Of a DNA stretch of 64,000 nucleotides, positions 39,055 through 48,367 are shown in pieces. The notes below the pieces were generated by a model. The model had not been told where the DNA came from and made no database searches. It was given only the letters and a program-made list of their open reading frames with translations. Origin of the DNA: Pseudomonadota bacterium (lineage in GTDB: Bacteria > Pseudomonadota > Alphaproteobacteria > Rhizobiales > Beijerinckiaceae); the NCBI GenBank assembly GCA_021781815.1, contig JAJXWB010000009.1, positions 80,554 to 144,553 of the forward strand. Reading direction: 5' to 3'. The position numbers and the translations under genes were made by a program. Numbering within the stretch: the stretch's first letter is position 1; each line of letters opens with the position of its first letter.

Positions 39055-40124
39055 TGGCGCCCGTTCTGGCGGAGAAGGCGTCGCATCCGCTCGCCGCCTT
39101 CGGACTTGACATGTTGGCGCGCGGGGCGGCCCGGCTGCGCGGAGACCGGCCCGCCATTTCGGAGGCGGGGCCGGCGGCTGCGGCCAGCGCCCTGACCTAT
39201 CACGACCTCGATCGACTCGTCGTCGCCTTTGCGGCGCGCGCCGTCGAATGCGGCCTGGCGGCCGGCGACCGCGTCGTCGTCCTCGGGGCGACGCGCATCG
39301 GCGCCGTCGTGGCGATCCTCGGGAGCCTCGCTGCAGGTCTTGAACCTGTGATCGCGCCAGCTCACTTTACTGCCGGCGCGCTGGCGTTTCTCGCGCAATC
39401 GACTGGCGCGACAGCGGTTTTCGGGCCGACGCTGTTCGGCGGCCTCGATGCGGAGCAAGTCCTGCTGGAGGCGGCGGCTCTGGCGCCCGATATCCGCGTC
39501 GTCGGTTCGCTGGGGCCCGGCATTGGCGACGGAATGATCGATTTTTCACAGCAAGGTCTTGGCGGCGGCGGGCAGCCCGCGCGCGTCCATCGCGAGGAGG
39601 CGCCGCGAATCGGGCTCGCGCTGCGCGCCGATCAGAGGGCGCCGCGCGCCACCTTTCTCACGCAAAGCGCCATCGTCGCGCAGGCGCTCGATATCGTCGC
39701 GGCGGCGCGGATGACGGCTGACAGTACGATCGTGTCCACGCTGTCGCCCGCGAGCCCCGCCGGCCTCATCGCAGGTCCGGTCGCCGCCCTGCTCGCCGGC
39801 GCGCCGCTCGTGTTGTTTGGACCGTTCGACGCGGCCGGAGTGACGCTGCTCGTCGACCGCAGCGCTCCCTGCCATCTCATCGCGCCCGAGGTCGTTGGCG
39901 AAAATCTCATCCGATCAGGCTTCTGCGGCTCGCTCGCAAGCCTGACGCTCGCTCGCCCGATCGGCGTGAGCGCCACATTTTCCGTTCGCCAGACCTGTCC
40001 TCTGATCCTGCTGCAACCGGACGTCGACGGCCGCCTTGCAGTTTCGATGCCGCAGCCGCTTGAAAGCAGCGATTTCACGGGCCATTTTGGGGACTATCCC
40101 GCCGAGTCGACGGCTTTCGACTGA
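39051..40124 (+). CDS. truncated AMP-binding (ANL) enzyme-like protein lacking the C-terminal domain
   Basis: A 357-aa protein resembling the N-terminal domain of acyl-CoA synthetases: LTYHDLDRLVVAFAARAVECGL followed by GDRVVVLGATRIGAVVAILGSLAAGLEPV is typical. The diagnostic P-loop (TSGTTGxPK) is not recognisable; the matching place reads ALRADQRAPRATFLTQ. The C-terminal swivelling domain is absent, as is its catalytic Lys. It is unlikely to be an ordinary ligase and may be regulatory or a relic. It starts by an ATGA overlap with the binding-protein gene. Confidence 0.6.
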   Translation: MMAPVLAEKASHPLAAFGLDMLARGAARLRGDRPAISEAGPAAAASALTYHDLDRLVVAFAARAVECGLAAGDRVVVLGATRIGAVVAILGSLAAGLEPVIAPAHFTAGALAFLAQSTGATAVFGPTLFGGLDAEQVLLEAAALAPDIRVVGSLGPGIGDGMIDFSQQGLGGGGQPARVHREEAPRIGLALRADQRAPRATFLTQSAIVAQALDIVAAARMTADSTIVSTLSPASPAGLIAGPVAALLAGAPLVLFGPFDAAGVTLLVDRSAPCHLIAPEVVGENLIRSGFCGSLASLTLARPIGVSATFSVRQTCPLILLQPDVDGRLAVSMPQPLESSDFTGHFGDYPAESTAFD

Positions 40125-40171
40125 ACCGCCCGCAAGAGGCGCTCGCGCCGGGAAGGTCCGGGAGAGAGATC

Positions 40172-40840
40172 ATGAGCGAGAGTGCTGTCCCACGAAAGGT
40201 CACGATCGACATCGTGTCGGATGCTGTCTGTCCGTGGTGCTATATCGGCAAACGCAATCTCGAAGCCGCGCTCGCCGCCGTGCCCGACGTTCAGGCGGAA
40301 ATTCGCTGGCGCCCCTTCCAACTCGATCCGACCATTCCGCAAGGCGGCGTCGACCGTCGCACCTACCTCGAAACCAAGTTCGGAGCGCGCGTCGGCGAAC
40401 TCCAGGCGCGCGTGACCGAAGCCGGCGCCGTCGCCGGGATCAATTTCACCCTTGGCGCGATCAGCCGCGCGCCCAACACGCTGGACGCCCATCGCCTTGT
40501 GCGCTGGGCATGGTCGACCGGCGCACAGGATGCGATCGTCGAGCGGTTGTTCCACGACTATTTCATCGAGGGCAAGGATATCGGCGACCGCGCCGTGCTG
40601 ATCGAGGCGGCGCGCGCCTGCGGGATGGAGCCGCAGGTCGTCGCCGAACTGCTTGAGGGAGACGCCGACAAGGCTGAAGTTCTGACGGAGATCGCAGCCG
40701 CCCAGAATCTAGGCGTCACCGGCGTGCCGTTCTTCGTCTTCGACGGCAAGTTCGGCCTGCCCGGCGCGCAGCCGCCGGAGGTGCTGCAGCGCACGATCGT
40801 CAAGGCACTGGAAGAGTCGGCGCGCGACGCGGCAGCCTGA
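40172..40840 (+). CDS. DsbA-family (FrnE-like) oxidoreductase
   Basis: A 222-aa thioredoxin-fold protein with a CPWC motif at residues 20-23 and no signal peptide, so probably cytoplasmic. The layout, with a helical insert and GVTGVPFFVFDGKFGLPGAQ near the C-terminus, is that of the FrnE / 2-hydroxychromene-2-carboxylate isomerase-like group. FrnE members are disulfide isomerases linked to oxidative stress. It follows the AMP-binding-like gene by 47 bases with GGGAGAGA ahead of the ATG, and probably shares its transcript. Confidence 0.88.
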   Translation: MSESAVPRKVTIDIVSDAVCPWCYIGKRNLEAALAAVPDVQAEIRWRPFQLDPTIPQGGVDRRTYLETKFGARVGELQARVTEAGAVAGINFTLGAISRAPNTLDAHRLVRWAWSTGAQDAIVERLFHDYFIEGKDIGDRAVLIEAARACGMEPQVVAELLEGDADKAEVLTEIAAAQNLGVTGVPFFVFDGKFGLPGAQPPEVLQRTIVKALEESARDAAA

Positions 40841-40846
40841 CCACGC

Positions 40847-41938
40847 TCAGGTCTTGCGCCAGACAAAGAAAGAGCTGAGCGCAAAGTTCCACACCGAGCC
40901 CATGGCTATGCCGGTCATGGCCGCAAGGAACCATAGCTCGTAATTGTCGTAAATCCACGAGGCGACGCTGACATTGGCGACCGCTCCGACCGCGCAGACC
41001 AGATAGAACAGCAGCAGGCCGCGCGTGATCGCGATAACGCCCCTGAGGCGCGCATCGCGATAGGTGACGGCGTTGTTGATGAGGAAATTCGTGGTCATCG
41101 CCGCGATCGTCGCAAGCGTTTGAGCGGTCGTGAACGTCACTTCAAACAGCGCCATGGAGAACCGCAGCACAGCGAAATGAATCAGCACGCCCGATACGCC
41201 GACCAACGTGAAAAAGATGAAGCGAAGCGGAAGCACGCCGTGCGTCGCCTTGTTGAGGACAAGGCCGACAAAATCAAGACCAACCCTGGCGTCGAGCTTC
41301 GACTCGCCGCTGGTCCGTTCGCGGAACCTGAATCCGATCTCCTCGATACGTAGCGGCTGCTCCGCCGAAGCGATGATATCGACAAGGATTTTGAACCCGG
41401 AATCGACGAGTTGCGGCGCGATGAATTCGACAAGTTCCCGCCTGACCATGAAGAAGCCGCTCATCAGGTCGTTGAGTTCGACGTTCAGCGCCCGCTTCGC
41501 CACCACGGTTCCCCACCGGCTGATCCACGCTCGCAGCGACGAAAATCCGCCGTCGGCTGAACCGCCCGGGACGTAGCGGCTGCCGACGACAAGATCGACC
41601 TCGCCCGAACGCATGCGCGCCAGCATCCGCGGCAGGATTGTTTCGTCGTGCTGGAGGTCAGCGTCCATCACGGCGACAAAGGGCGCGGACGAACTCAACA
41701 TGCCTTCGATGCAGGCGCCAGCAAGGCCGCGCCGGTTGACACGACGAATGCAGCGGATGCGCGGGTCGCGACTTGCGATTTCCTTGCCAAGGCTCGCCGT
41801 GCCGTCCGGACTGTCATCGTCGACGATAATCAATTCCCAAGCCACGCCATCGAGCGCGGCGCCTGTCCGCTCGATCAGCGTCGGCAGATTCAGGCGTTCG
41901 TTGAAAGTCGGGACGACGATGCTGAGTTCGACGATCAA
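40847..41938 (-). CDS. family 2 glycosyltransferase fused to a GtrA-like membrane domain
   Basis: A 363-aa protein. The N-terminal half is a GT-A transferase like dolichol/polyprenol-phosphate mannosyltransferase, with VDDDSPDG (DDD at 40-42) and DADLQHD (92-98). The C-terminal part, from about residue 240, has four hydrophobic segments of the GtrA family. Such fusions make and move a polyprenyl-phosphate sugar for envelope glycans. The start is a TTG at 41936-41938, chosen because GGAGGGG lies just upstream; the longer frame adds an arginine-rich leader. It converges on the FrnE-like gene. Confidence 0.85.
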   Translation of the reverse strand: MIVELSIVVPTFNERLNLPTLIERTGAALDGVAWELIIVDDDSPDGTASLGKEIASRDPRIRCIRRVNRRGLAGACIEGMLSSSAPFVAVMDADLQHDETILPRMLARMRSGEVDLVVGSRYVPGGSADGGFSSLRAWISRWGTVVAKRALNVELNDLMSGFFMVRRELVEFIAPQLVDSGFKILVDIIASAEQPLRIEEIGFRFRERTSGESKLDARVGLDFVGLVLNKATHGVLPLRFIFFTLVGVSGVLIHFAVLRFSMALFEVTFTTAQTLATIAAMTTNFLINNAVTYRDARLRGVIAITRGLLLFYLVCAVGAVANVSVASWIYDNYELWFLAAMTGIAMGSVWNFALSSFFVWRKT

Positions 41939-41984
41939 GAAACCCCTCCGGCGCGATGCAATGGCCCGCAATCGACGCGCACCG

Positions 41985-43217
41985 TCAGGCCACCGCGCCT
42001 GTGGAGGCGCCGCGCAGCTCACAGCGTGGGGCGGCCTGTGTGGCCGCACGACGCCAGACGCACCAGAACAGCAGCGCGACCGTCAACGGAGCAGCCGATA
42101 TGTGCGTAGCGCCTGCGAACACCCGTGAAAAGGCCGGAAGCACGAAGGCCAGCGCCAAAACGGCCTTTTCCCACGGAAGAAAGCCGGCGCGCAGCGCCTG
42201 CGCTGTCGTCCACGCGAGCGGAATCGCGAGCAGCGCGAGATCATAATCGAGAATATACGGGCTGGTGAGCGCGGCGGCCGTCGCCATGGCGGCGCCCTGT
42301 GCGCCGACAGAGACGGATTTACGCAGGACGATCACAAGCGCGAGCAATGCGCCCGCGCTCACAGCCGTCTGGCAGGCGTAGGCCAGAGAGGCGCCGCCGC
42401 CGAGCAGGCGCACCGCGCCAAACACGCTCTGCAACTTGTCGACGCTCATCATCTGGTCGTCGAGCACGGCCCTTGCGGCATGCGTGGAGGCAAAGAACGC
42501 GGTCCACGTATCCAGACCGAACGCCATCCAGGACAGAACCATCAACGCAAGCGCGGTCGCGCCGGCGACGAACAGGACACGCCAGCGCCCAAGCGCGACC
42601 AGCGCCACCGGCGCCACGATCGCAAGATGCGGCTTGAAGACGAGGCAGCCGAACAAGACGCCCGCCAGCAGCGGGCGCCGTTCGAGCGAAAGCGCGGCCG
42701 CGCCGAGCAATGCAGTCGTCAGAAAAGCGTTCTGGCCGTGGCCGGCCGTCACGAAAACCGCCGGAAAGGCCAGAACGGGGAGCAGGCCGATCGCACCCTC
42801 GCCAATCCGTCGCACAACGGCCTGATAGGCGTAGCCCGTGCCCAGCAGCCAGATCGCAAGCGCCGTCAGATAGGGCAGCAAAGCGAGCGGCCAGCAGATC
42901 AGCAGATAAATCGGCGGATAGAAGAATGGGTAGAACCCGGTCTGCGCGCCGAACATCTGTTTCTGCAAGCCGTATTGCGTCGCCATGTCGTAGACGCTAG
43001 CGGGCTGGCCGGACAGGGCAAGCTTCGACGCCGTCCAGACGTTGGAAAAATCCGTGCCGAGCGGCTCGCCGCGCGGATCGACGCCGCCGGACGAGACGGC
43101 GAGGAGCCCGATCAGGGCGATCGCGGCAACCCCGGCAAAGATGCGCGCATAGGCTCGCGCCCGAGCGCCGTCGAGCCAGTCGGCCTCGCGAATCAATCCG
43201 ATGGAAGGCGTATGCAC
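41985..43217 (-). CDS. GT87-type (DUF2029) membrane glycosyltransferase
   Basis: A 410-aa membrane protein with about ten helices. The features that point to the GT87/DUF2029 polyprenyl-phosphate-sugar-dependent transferases are the GTDFSNVWTASKLALSG loop with its DF acidic pair, YPFFYPPIYLL, and FKPHLAI. It lies upstream of the GT2-GtrA gene on the same strand with a 46-base gap, so the pair could make a lipid-linked sugar donor and use it on the outer face of the inner membrane. The acceptor is unknown. Confidence 0.78.
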   Translation of the reverse strand: MHTPSIGLIREADWLDGARARAYARIFAGVAAIALIGLLAVSSGGVDPRGEPLGTDFSNVWTASKLALSGQPASVYDMATQYGLQKQMFGAQTGFYPFFYPPIYLLICWPLALLPYLTALAIWLLGTGYAYQAVVRRIGEGAIGLLPVLAFPAVFVTAGHGQNAFLTTALLGAAALSLERRPLLAGVLFGCLVFKPHLAIVAPVALVALGRWRVLFVAGATALALMVLSWMAFGLDTWTAFFASTHAARAVLDDQMMSVDKLQSVFGAVRLLGGGASLAYACQTAVSAGALLALVIVLRKSVSVGAQGAAMATAAALTSPYILDYDLALLAIPLAWTTAQALRAGFLPWEKAVLALAFVLPAFSRVFAGATHISAAPLTVALLFWCVWRRAATQAAPRCELRGASTGAVA

Positions 43218-43362
43218 GGCGTGACTCCGGGATGCCGGGAGTATGCCTCGGGACGATGAATGTCGCGTAAATCGATGGCCGCCCTTGAATAGCGCGAGCG
43301 CGAACGCTACTTATGCTGCATTGCACAATTCGCCGTGTCCGGGCTGAAAGGACTGCCATTCC

Positions 43363-44322
43363 ATGCGATTTATCGACCGAGCGCGCGGCCTGTTTGCCGA
43401 ACCCGAAGCGAATCCCGATACGTTTCACCTGTCTCTGGCGCTGCAGGGCGGCGGCTCGTTCGGCGCCTTCACCTGGGGCACGCTCGACCGTCTGCTGGAC
43501 ATCGAGAACCTCAAGCTCGACGCAATCAGCGGGGCGAGCGCGGGCGCGGTCAACGCCGCGCTGCTGGCGGCGGGGCTGATCGAGAACGGCAATGCGGGCG
43601 CGCAGGACAAACTGCGCCGCTTCTGGCGGCGAATGAGCGAGGCCGCCTCCTTTCTGCCGATGGCGGCCATTCCCAGAAGCATGGGCGCGCTGGCGCGGGC
43701 GATGTCGCCATACCAGTTCAATCCGTTCGATCTCAATCCGCTGCGCAGCGCGCTCGCCGACGAAATCGATTTCAAGCGCCTGCGCGCGGAATCGCCGGTG
43801 CGGCTTCTGATCGCCGCGACGCGGGTCTCGGACGGCGCTCTGCGCATCTTCCGCAATGAGGAGCTGAGCGTCGATGTGGTGCTGGCGTCGGCCTGCCTGC
43901 CGCTGATCCACCGTACGGTCGAGATCGACGGCGAAGCTTACTGGGATGGCGGCTATGTCGCCAATCCGCCGCTGATCCAGCTCGTGCACGAAACCGACGC
44001 GCGCGATGTGCTGATCGTGCAGGTCACGCCGAACCGGAGTACGCGCACGCCGGTCGTCAAGCACGAGGTCGTCAAGCGGCTCGAGCAGATCACGTTCAAC
44101 GCCACCCTGAACGCTGAAATCGAGGCGTTGAAGCTCGCCGCCAGCTTGCGGGCGACGCCGAAACTGCGGGAACTGCGGATCGACCGCATCGCGGCGGAAG
44201 ACGAGATCGAGGATCTCGGCGCGCGCAATGCGGCCGATCTGGGATGGAGTTTCCTCGAACATCTGCACGACGCCGGCCGCCGCTCCGTCGACACGTGGCT
44301 TGCGGACCGCGCCGACGCATAG
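43363..44322 (+). CDS. patatin-like phospholipase (RssA-type)
   Basis: A 319-aa cytoplasmic lipid acyl hydrolase of the patatin family. The oxyanion loop GGGSFGAF is at residues 29-36, the nucleophile Ser59 is in GASAG, and the dyad Asp195 is in DGG. All catalytic elements are intact. The natural lipid is unknown. It starts about 145 bases away from the divergent GT87 gene and is followed by a 49-aa oxidase subunit gene. Confidence 0.9.
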   Translation: MRFIDRARGLFAEPEANPDTFHLSLALQGGGSFGAFTWGTLDRLLDIENLKLDAISGASAGAVNAALLAAGLIENGNAGAQDKLRRFWRRMSEAASFLPMAAIPRSMGALARAMSPYQFNPFDLNPLRSALADEIDFKRLRAESPVRLLIAATRVSDGALRIFRNEELSVDVVLASACLPLIHRTVEIDGEAYWDGGYVANPPLIQLVHETDARDVLIVQVTPNRSTRTPVVKHEVVKRLEQITFNATLNAEIEALKLAASLRATPKLRELRIDRIAAEDEIEDLGARNAADLGWSFLEHLHDAGRRSVDTWLADRADA

Positions 44323-44388
44323 CCGCCACGCCTTCTTCACGATTGTCCGGCGCCCTATTTCAACGGCGCTGGGGAGAAGGAGCGCGTC

Positions 44389-44538
44389 ATGGCAATGATC
44401 GATCACGCCCCGGAAATCACCGACGACGGCGAATATTCCGTCCATCTCCACAATTACCGCGCCTTCCTGCGCGTGCTGTGGATGAATGTCGCGGCTATCG
44501 CGGTCGTACTGATCCTGCTTGCAAGCTTTTTCGGCTGA
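44389..44538 (+). CDS. aa3-type cytochrome c oxidase subunit IV-like small protein
   Basis: A 49-aa single-helix protein. A short polar N-terminus with EYSVHLHNYRAFLRVLW leads into one transmembrane segment (about residues 29-47), the pattern of the small bacterial subunit IV of aa3 oxidase (PF07835-like). AAGGAG precedes the ATG by 8 bases. No other oxidase gene is in the window, so it is an orphan copy or the gene is simply unlinked, as often in alphaproteobacteria. Its stop lies 3 bases from the convergent glmS stop. Confidence 0.65.
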   Translation: MAMIDHAPEITDDGEYSVHLHNYRAFLRVLWMNVAAIAVVLILLASFFG

Positions 44539-44541
44539 GCC

Positions 44542-46368
44542 TCACTCCACGGTGACGCTCTTGGCGAGATTGCGCGGCTGATCGACATCCTTGCCCATGA
44601 AAACGGCGGCGTGGTAGGCGAGCAATTGCGCAGGCACAGCATAGACGATCGCAGTGAAGTCAGGCGCCATCGGCTTCAGCATAACCGAGCCTTCGAGCTC
44701 CGTCGCCACTTCGTCGAGGGCGACCTCGTCGCCGATGAGAATGATGCGGCCGCCGCGCGCGGCGACTTCCTGCACGTTCGATACTGTCTTTTCGAGCGTT
44801 GCGTCTTTGGGCGCGATCACGATGACCGGCATGTCCTCGTCAATGAGCGCGATTGGGCCGTGCTTCAATTCGCCTGCTGCATAGCCCTCCGCGTGAATGT
44901 ACGAAATTTCCTTCAGCTTCAGCGCGCCTTCGAGCGCGAGCGGGAAGGACGTGCCACGCCCGAGGTAGAGCACGCTCCGGGCGTGCGAAATCCCGTGCGC
45001 GATCTGCGCGATCCCGTCTTCCTCGCTCAACGCCTGCGCCATCAGGCCCGGCACGGCTATGAGTTCGCCGACAAGCCGCGCCTCCTCCTCCGCCGAAAGC
45101 ACGCCACGCGCGCGGCCGAATGCGACCGCCAGACAGGCGAGCACGGCAAGCTGGCAGGTGAACGCCTTGGTCGAGGCGACGCCGATTTCCGGACCGGCGA
45201 GCGTCGGCGCGACGAGGCCCGCCTCGCGCGCGATCGTCGATGTCGGCACGTTGACCACGGCGAGGACGTGCTGGCCCTGCGCTTTCGCGTAGCGTAGCGA
45301 CGCCAGCGTATCGGCCGTTTCGCCGGATTGGGAAATGAGCACGGTCACGCCGTCGTCCGCCAGCGGCGCCTCGCGATAGCGGAACTCCGACGCGACATCG
45401 ATATCGACGGGCAGACGAGCGAACCGCTCGAACCAGTAGCGCGCCACGAGACCGGCGTAATTGGCGGTGCCGCACGCTGCGATCGTGACACGCTTCAGAA
45501 CTTTCGGGTCGAACGGCAGATCGAACGGCAATGCGACGCGTCCAGCGGACATATCGAGGTAACGCGCCAGCGTGCGGCCGACGACTTCGGGCTGCTCGTG
45601 GATTTCCTTGGCCATGAAATGGCGGTGCTCGCCCTTGTCGACGAGGAAGGCGGAAGCCTGTGTGCGGATGCGTTGGCGGGACACGACCGCATTGGTGGAA
45701 TCGTGGAATTCGGCCCCGGTCCGTGTGAGCGCCACCCAGTCGCCTTCGTCGAGATAGGCGATGTCCTGCGTGAACGGCGCCAGCGCCAGCGCGTCGGAGC
45801 CGAGATACATCTCGCCGTCGCCCCACCCGACCGCAAGCGGCGACCCACGGCGCGCTCCGATCAGCAGGTTATCTTCACCGTCGAACAGGAAGGCGAGCGC
45901 GAAGGCGCCACGCAATTGCGGCAAGGCCGCCGCGACCGCCTCGACCGCCGAATTGCGGCCCTTCAGTTCCTCGGCGACCAGATGCGCGATGACTTCGGAA
46001 TCTGTCTCGGTCTCGAACGAATGCCCTTTCGCGTGAAGCATTTCACGCAACTCGCGGAAATTCTCGATGATACCGTTGTGGACGATGGCGACGCGACCGT
46101 TGGCGTGAGGGTGCGCGTTGTTTTCCGTCGGCCTGCCGTGCGTCGCCCAGCGCGTATGGCCGATGCCGCTATGGCCTGTCAGCGGCTCCTTCATCAGGCG
46201 CTGATCGAGGTTGCGCAGTTTGCCCTCGGCGCGCCGGCGCGTCAGGCGCCCGCCTTCAAGCGTTGCGACGCCAGCCGAATCATACCCGCGATATTCGAGG
46301 CGTTTCAACGCCTCGACGATGTCGCCCGCAACCGGGCCCTTGCCGAGAATTCCAACGATGCCGCACAT
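44542..46368 (-). CDS. glmS: glutamine--fructose-6-phosphate aminotransferase (isomerizing)
   Basis: A 608-aa enzyme making glucosamine 6-phosphate, the first step to UDP-GlcNAc for peptidoglycan and lipid A. The N-terminal glutaminase begins MCGIVGILGKG, the Cys becoming the N-terminal nucleophile. Two SIS sugar-isomerase domains follow, with SQSGETADT and the C-terminal AKSVTVE that closes the active site. The start is fixed by the Cys; the frame is open for 48 more codons upstream but cannot be used. glmU lies nearby on the same strand. Confidence 0.97.
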   Translation of the reverse strand: MCGIVGILGKGPVAGDIVEALKRLEYRGYDSAGVATLEGGRLTRRRAEGKLRNLDQRLMKEPLTGHSGIGHTRWATHGRPTENNAHPHANGRVAIVHNGIIENFRELREMLHAKGHSFETETDSEVIAHLVAEELKGRNSAVEAVAAALPQLRGAFALAFLFDGEDNLLIGARRGSPLAVGWGDGEMYLGSDALALAPFTQDIAYLDEGDWVALTRTGAEFHDSTNAVVSRQRIRTQASAFLVDKGEHRHFMAKEIHEQPEVVGRTLARYLDMSAGRVALPFDLPFDPKVLKRVTIAACGTANYAGLVARYWFERFARLPVDIDVASEFRYREAPLADDGVTVLISQSGETADTLASLRYAKAQGQHVLAVVNVPTSTIAREAGLVAPTLAGPEIGVASTKAFTCQLAVLACLAVAFGRARGVLSAEEEARLVGELIAVPGLMAQALSEEDGIAQIAHGISHARSVLYLGRGTSFPLALEGALKLKEISYIHAEGYAAGELKHGPIALIDEDMPVIVIAPKDATLEKTVSNVQEVAARGGRIILIGDEVALDEVATELEGSVMLKPMAPDFTAIVYAVPAQLLAYHAAVFMGKDVDQPRNLAKSVTVE

Positions 46369-46574
46369 GGATGCTGCCCTTTCACGCCCTGAGGCGGCGC
46401 ACGAAAAATGCGGCCGCGGCCGAGGACGCCGCCGATCGCCACGAGATGGCGCAAATGACAAATTTAGGTAAAGCTTCAGACCGCGCCGCGCAATTCCGAC
46501 GGGCGACGCCATGGCCTGTCTAGAGGGCGAAGCTGTTCAAAATGTGAGCCGAAGGTAAAATTTGGAGAACGAGA

Positions 46575-46826
46575 ATGAAATGGGCGCTGCGCATGGCGAC
46601 TATCGCGGGAATGATGATTCTGACGGCGGCGGGATCCGCCGCGTTTGCAAAGCAGGAGCAGAAAATCGCCTGCTCCAAGATCATGGACATGTGCATGAAG
46701 CGCGCCGGCGACGGCGCCGCGGGGATCTGCGAGGACATGTACTCGCAAGCGAAAAACACCGGCGAATGGCCGGCGACCGCGGAGCCCGACGGCACGCAGC
46801 ATCCGCCAACCCCGTGTACGCCGTGA
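46575..46826 (+). CDS. small secreted cysteine-containing protein
   Basis: An 83-aa protein of unknown function. A signal peptide of about 25 residues (ending AFA) is followed by a mature part of some 58 residues with four Cys (at IACSKIMDMC, GICED and PPTPC), which could form two disulfides in the periplasm. The C-terminal 20 residues are Pro-rich. GGAG precedes the ATG by 8 bases. It is encoded against glmU and glmS, in the gap between them, and I know no family for it. Confidence 0.72.
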   Translation: MKWALRMATIAGMMILTAAGSAAFAKQEQKIACSKIMDMCMKRAGDGAAGICEDMYSQAKNTGEWPATAEPDGTQHPPTPCTP

Positions 46827-46847
46827 GGGGCGCCCGCGCGTCAATCG

Positions 46848-48197
46848 CTATTTTTTCGCTTTTTCCTTCCTGAACTCCTCCGCCCAGCCGATCTTTTCGA
46901 CCTGCCGGGCGCGACCAAGCGCCAGCGCGCCGGGGGATACGTCTTCCGTCACCACGGAGCCGGAGCCAATGTATGCGCCGGCGCCGATCTTCACCGGCGC
47001 GACCAGCGAGGAATTGGTGCCGACAAAGGCGCCTTCACCGATCTCCGTGCGGTATTTGGAGTATCCATCGTAATTGCAGGTGATCGTTCCCGCACCGATG
47101 TTGACCCCTGCGCCAACCGAGGCGTCGCCGATATAGGCGAGGTGGTTGACCTTGGCGCCCGCGCCGATGCTCGACGCCTTGATCTCCACAAAATTGCCGA
47201 TATGCGCGCGCGCCGCGATGTCCGCGCCGGGACGCAGTCGGGCGAATGGCCCGAGCGTCGCCCCCGCCGCCACGCTCGCGCCTTCGAGATGCGAATAAGC
47301 GCGGATGACGACATTATCTGCGATCCGGACGCCGCGCCCAAAGACAACATGAGGTTCGATAGTCACGTCGCAGCCCAGTTCGGTGTCGGCGCTCAGAAAC
47401 ACCGTCTCCGGCGCGATCATGGTCGCGCCAGCGCGCATCGCCTTCTCCCGCAGTCGCGTCTGGGCGACCGCCTCGACAGCGGCAAGCTGCACGCGGTCGT
47501 TGACGCCCTGCACCTCTTCCTCCGAGGCGAGGCGGTACGTCGTCGCAAGCCCTCGGGCGTGGGCGCCGGCGACCACGTCGGTGAGGTAATATTCCTTTTG
47601 CGCATTGGCCGGCGTCACCGCCGTCAGCAGGGAAAGCGCATGAGCGCCCGACAGGGCCATGAGGCCGGCGTTGCAGAGCCTCGTCGCGCGCTCGGCCTCG
47701 CTCGCATCCCTGTGCTCGCGGATCGCTGTAAGGGCGCCCTGCCCGTCCACGATCAGCCGGCCATAGCCGTCCGGGCGCGCGGCCTCGAAGCCCAGCGCCG
47801 CAACCGCCGCGCCGTCGGCGAGCGCCTGCCGCAGCGCCAGGAAGGTCGACGGTCCGATCAGCGGCGTATCAGCGAAGGCAATGAGCACGTCGTCCCAACC
47901 GCGGTCGAGCGCCGCACGCGCGGCGAGCACAGCGTGAGCGGTGCCGAGCCGCTGCGACTGAACGAAGATTTCAGCGTCGGTCGCCGCCGACCGCGCGGCG
48001 GCCGCGACGTCGTCGCGGTCGGGACCGACGACCAGCGCCAGCCCCTCGGCTCCGGCCTGCGTCACAGCGGCGAGCACATGCGCCAGCATGCTGCGGCCCG
48101 CCACTTCATGCAGCGCTTTCGGCCTGTTCGACCGCATCCGCGTCCCCTCTCCCGCAGCCAGGACGATCGCAAGGCAACGGCGGGCGGATGGCGGCAT
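46848..48197 (-). CDS. glmU: bifunctional UDP-GlcNAc pyrophosphorylase / GlcN-1-P acetyltransferase
   Basis: A 449-aa enzyme completing UDP-GlcNAc synthesis after GlmS and GlmM. The N-terminal uridylyltransferase has LAAGEGTRM at residues 13-21; from about residue 250 a left-handed beta-helix of hexapeptide repeats carries the acetyltransferase (GAGTITCNYDGYSKYRT contains the CoA-site motif). I start at the ATG at 48195-48197; the 92 codons open upstream overlap the divergent opgG region and are arginine-rich. Confidence 0.96.
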   Translation of the reverse strand: MPPSARRCLAIVLAAGEGTRMRSNRPKALHEVAGRSMLAHVLAAVTQAGAEGLALVVGPDRDDVAAAARSAATDAEIFVQSQRLGTAHAVLAARAALDRGWDDVLIAFADTPLIGPSTFLALRQALADGAAVAALGFEAARPDGYGRLIVDGQGALTAIREHRDASEAERATRLCNAGLMALSGAHALSLLTAVTPANAQKEYYLTDVVAGAHARGLATTYRLASEEEVQGVNDRVQLAAVEAVAQTRLREKAMRAGATMIAPETVFLSADTELGCDVTIEPHVVFGRGVRIADNVVIRAYSHLEGASVAAGATLGPFARLRPGADIAARAHIGNFVEIKASSIGAGAKVNHLAYIGDASVGAGVNIGAGTITCNYDGYSKYRTEIGEGAFVGTNSSLVAPVKIGAGAYIGSGSVVTEDVSPGALALGRARQVEKIGWAEEFRKEKAKK

Positions 48198-48367
48198 ATC
48201 TATCTCCGGAATAGCTGGTTGGCGGCGGGCGGCCGTTGCCAAAATAGATGAAGAGTATAAACACGAGCCTTCGGTGGAGAAAGGTTCGCAACCTCCATCG
48301 ACCTGTCGGCACTGGCGGGATTTTTTCGCGAAAAGCCGCCGGATCGCAGAAGAAAGCGCCAGATTCG

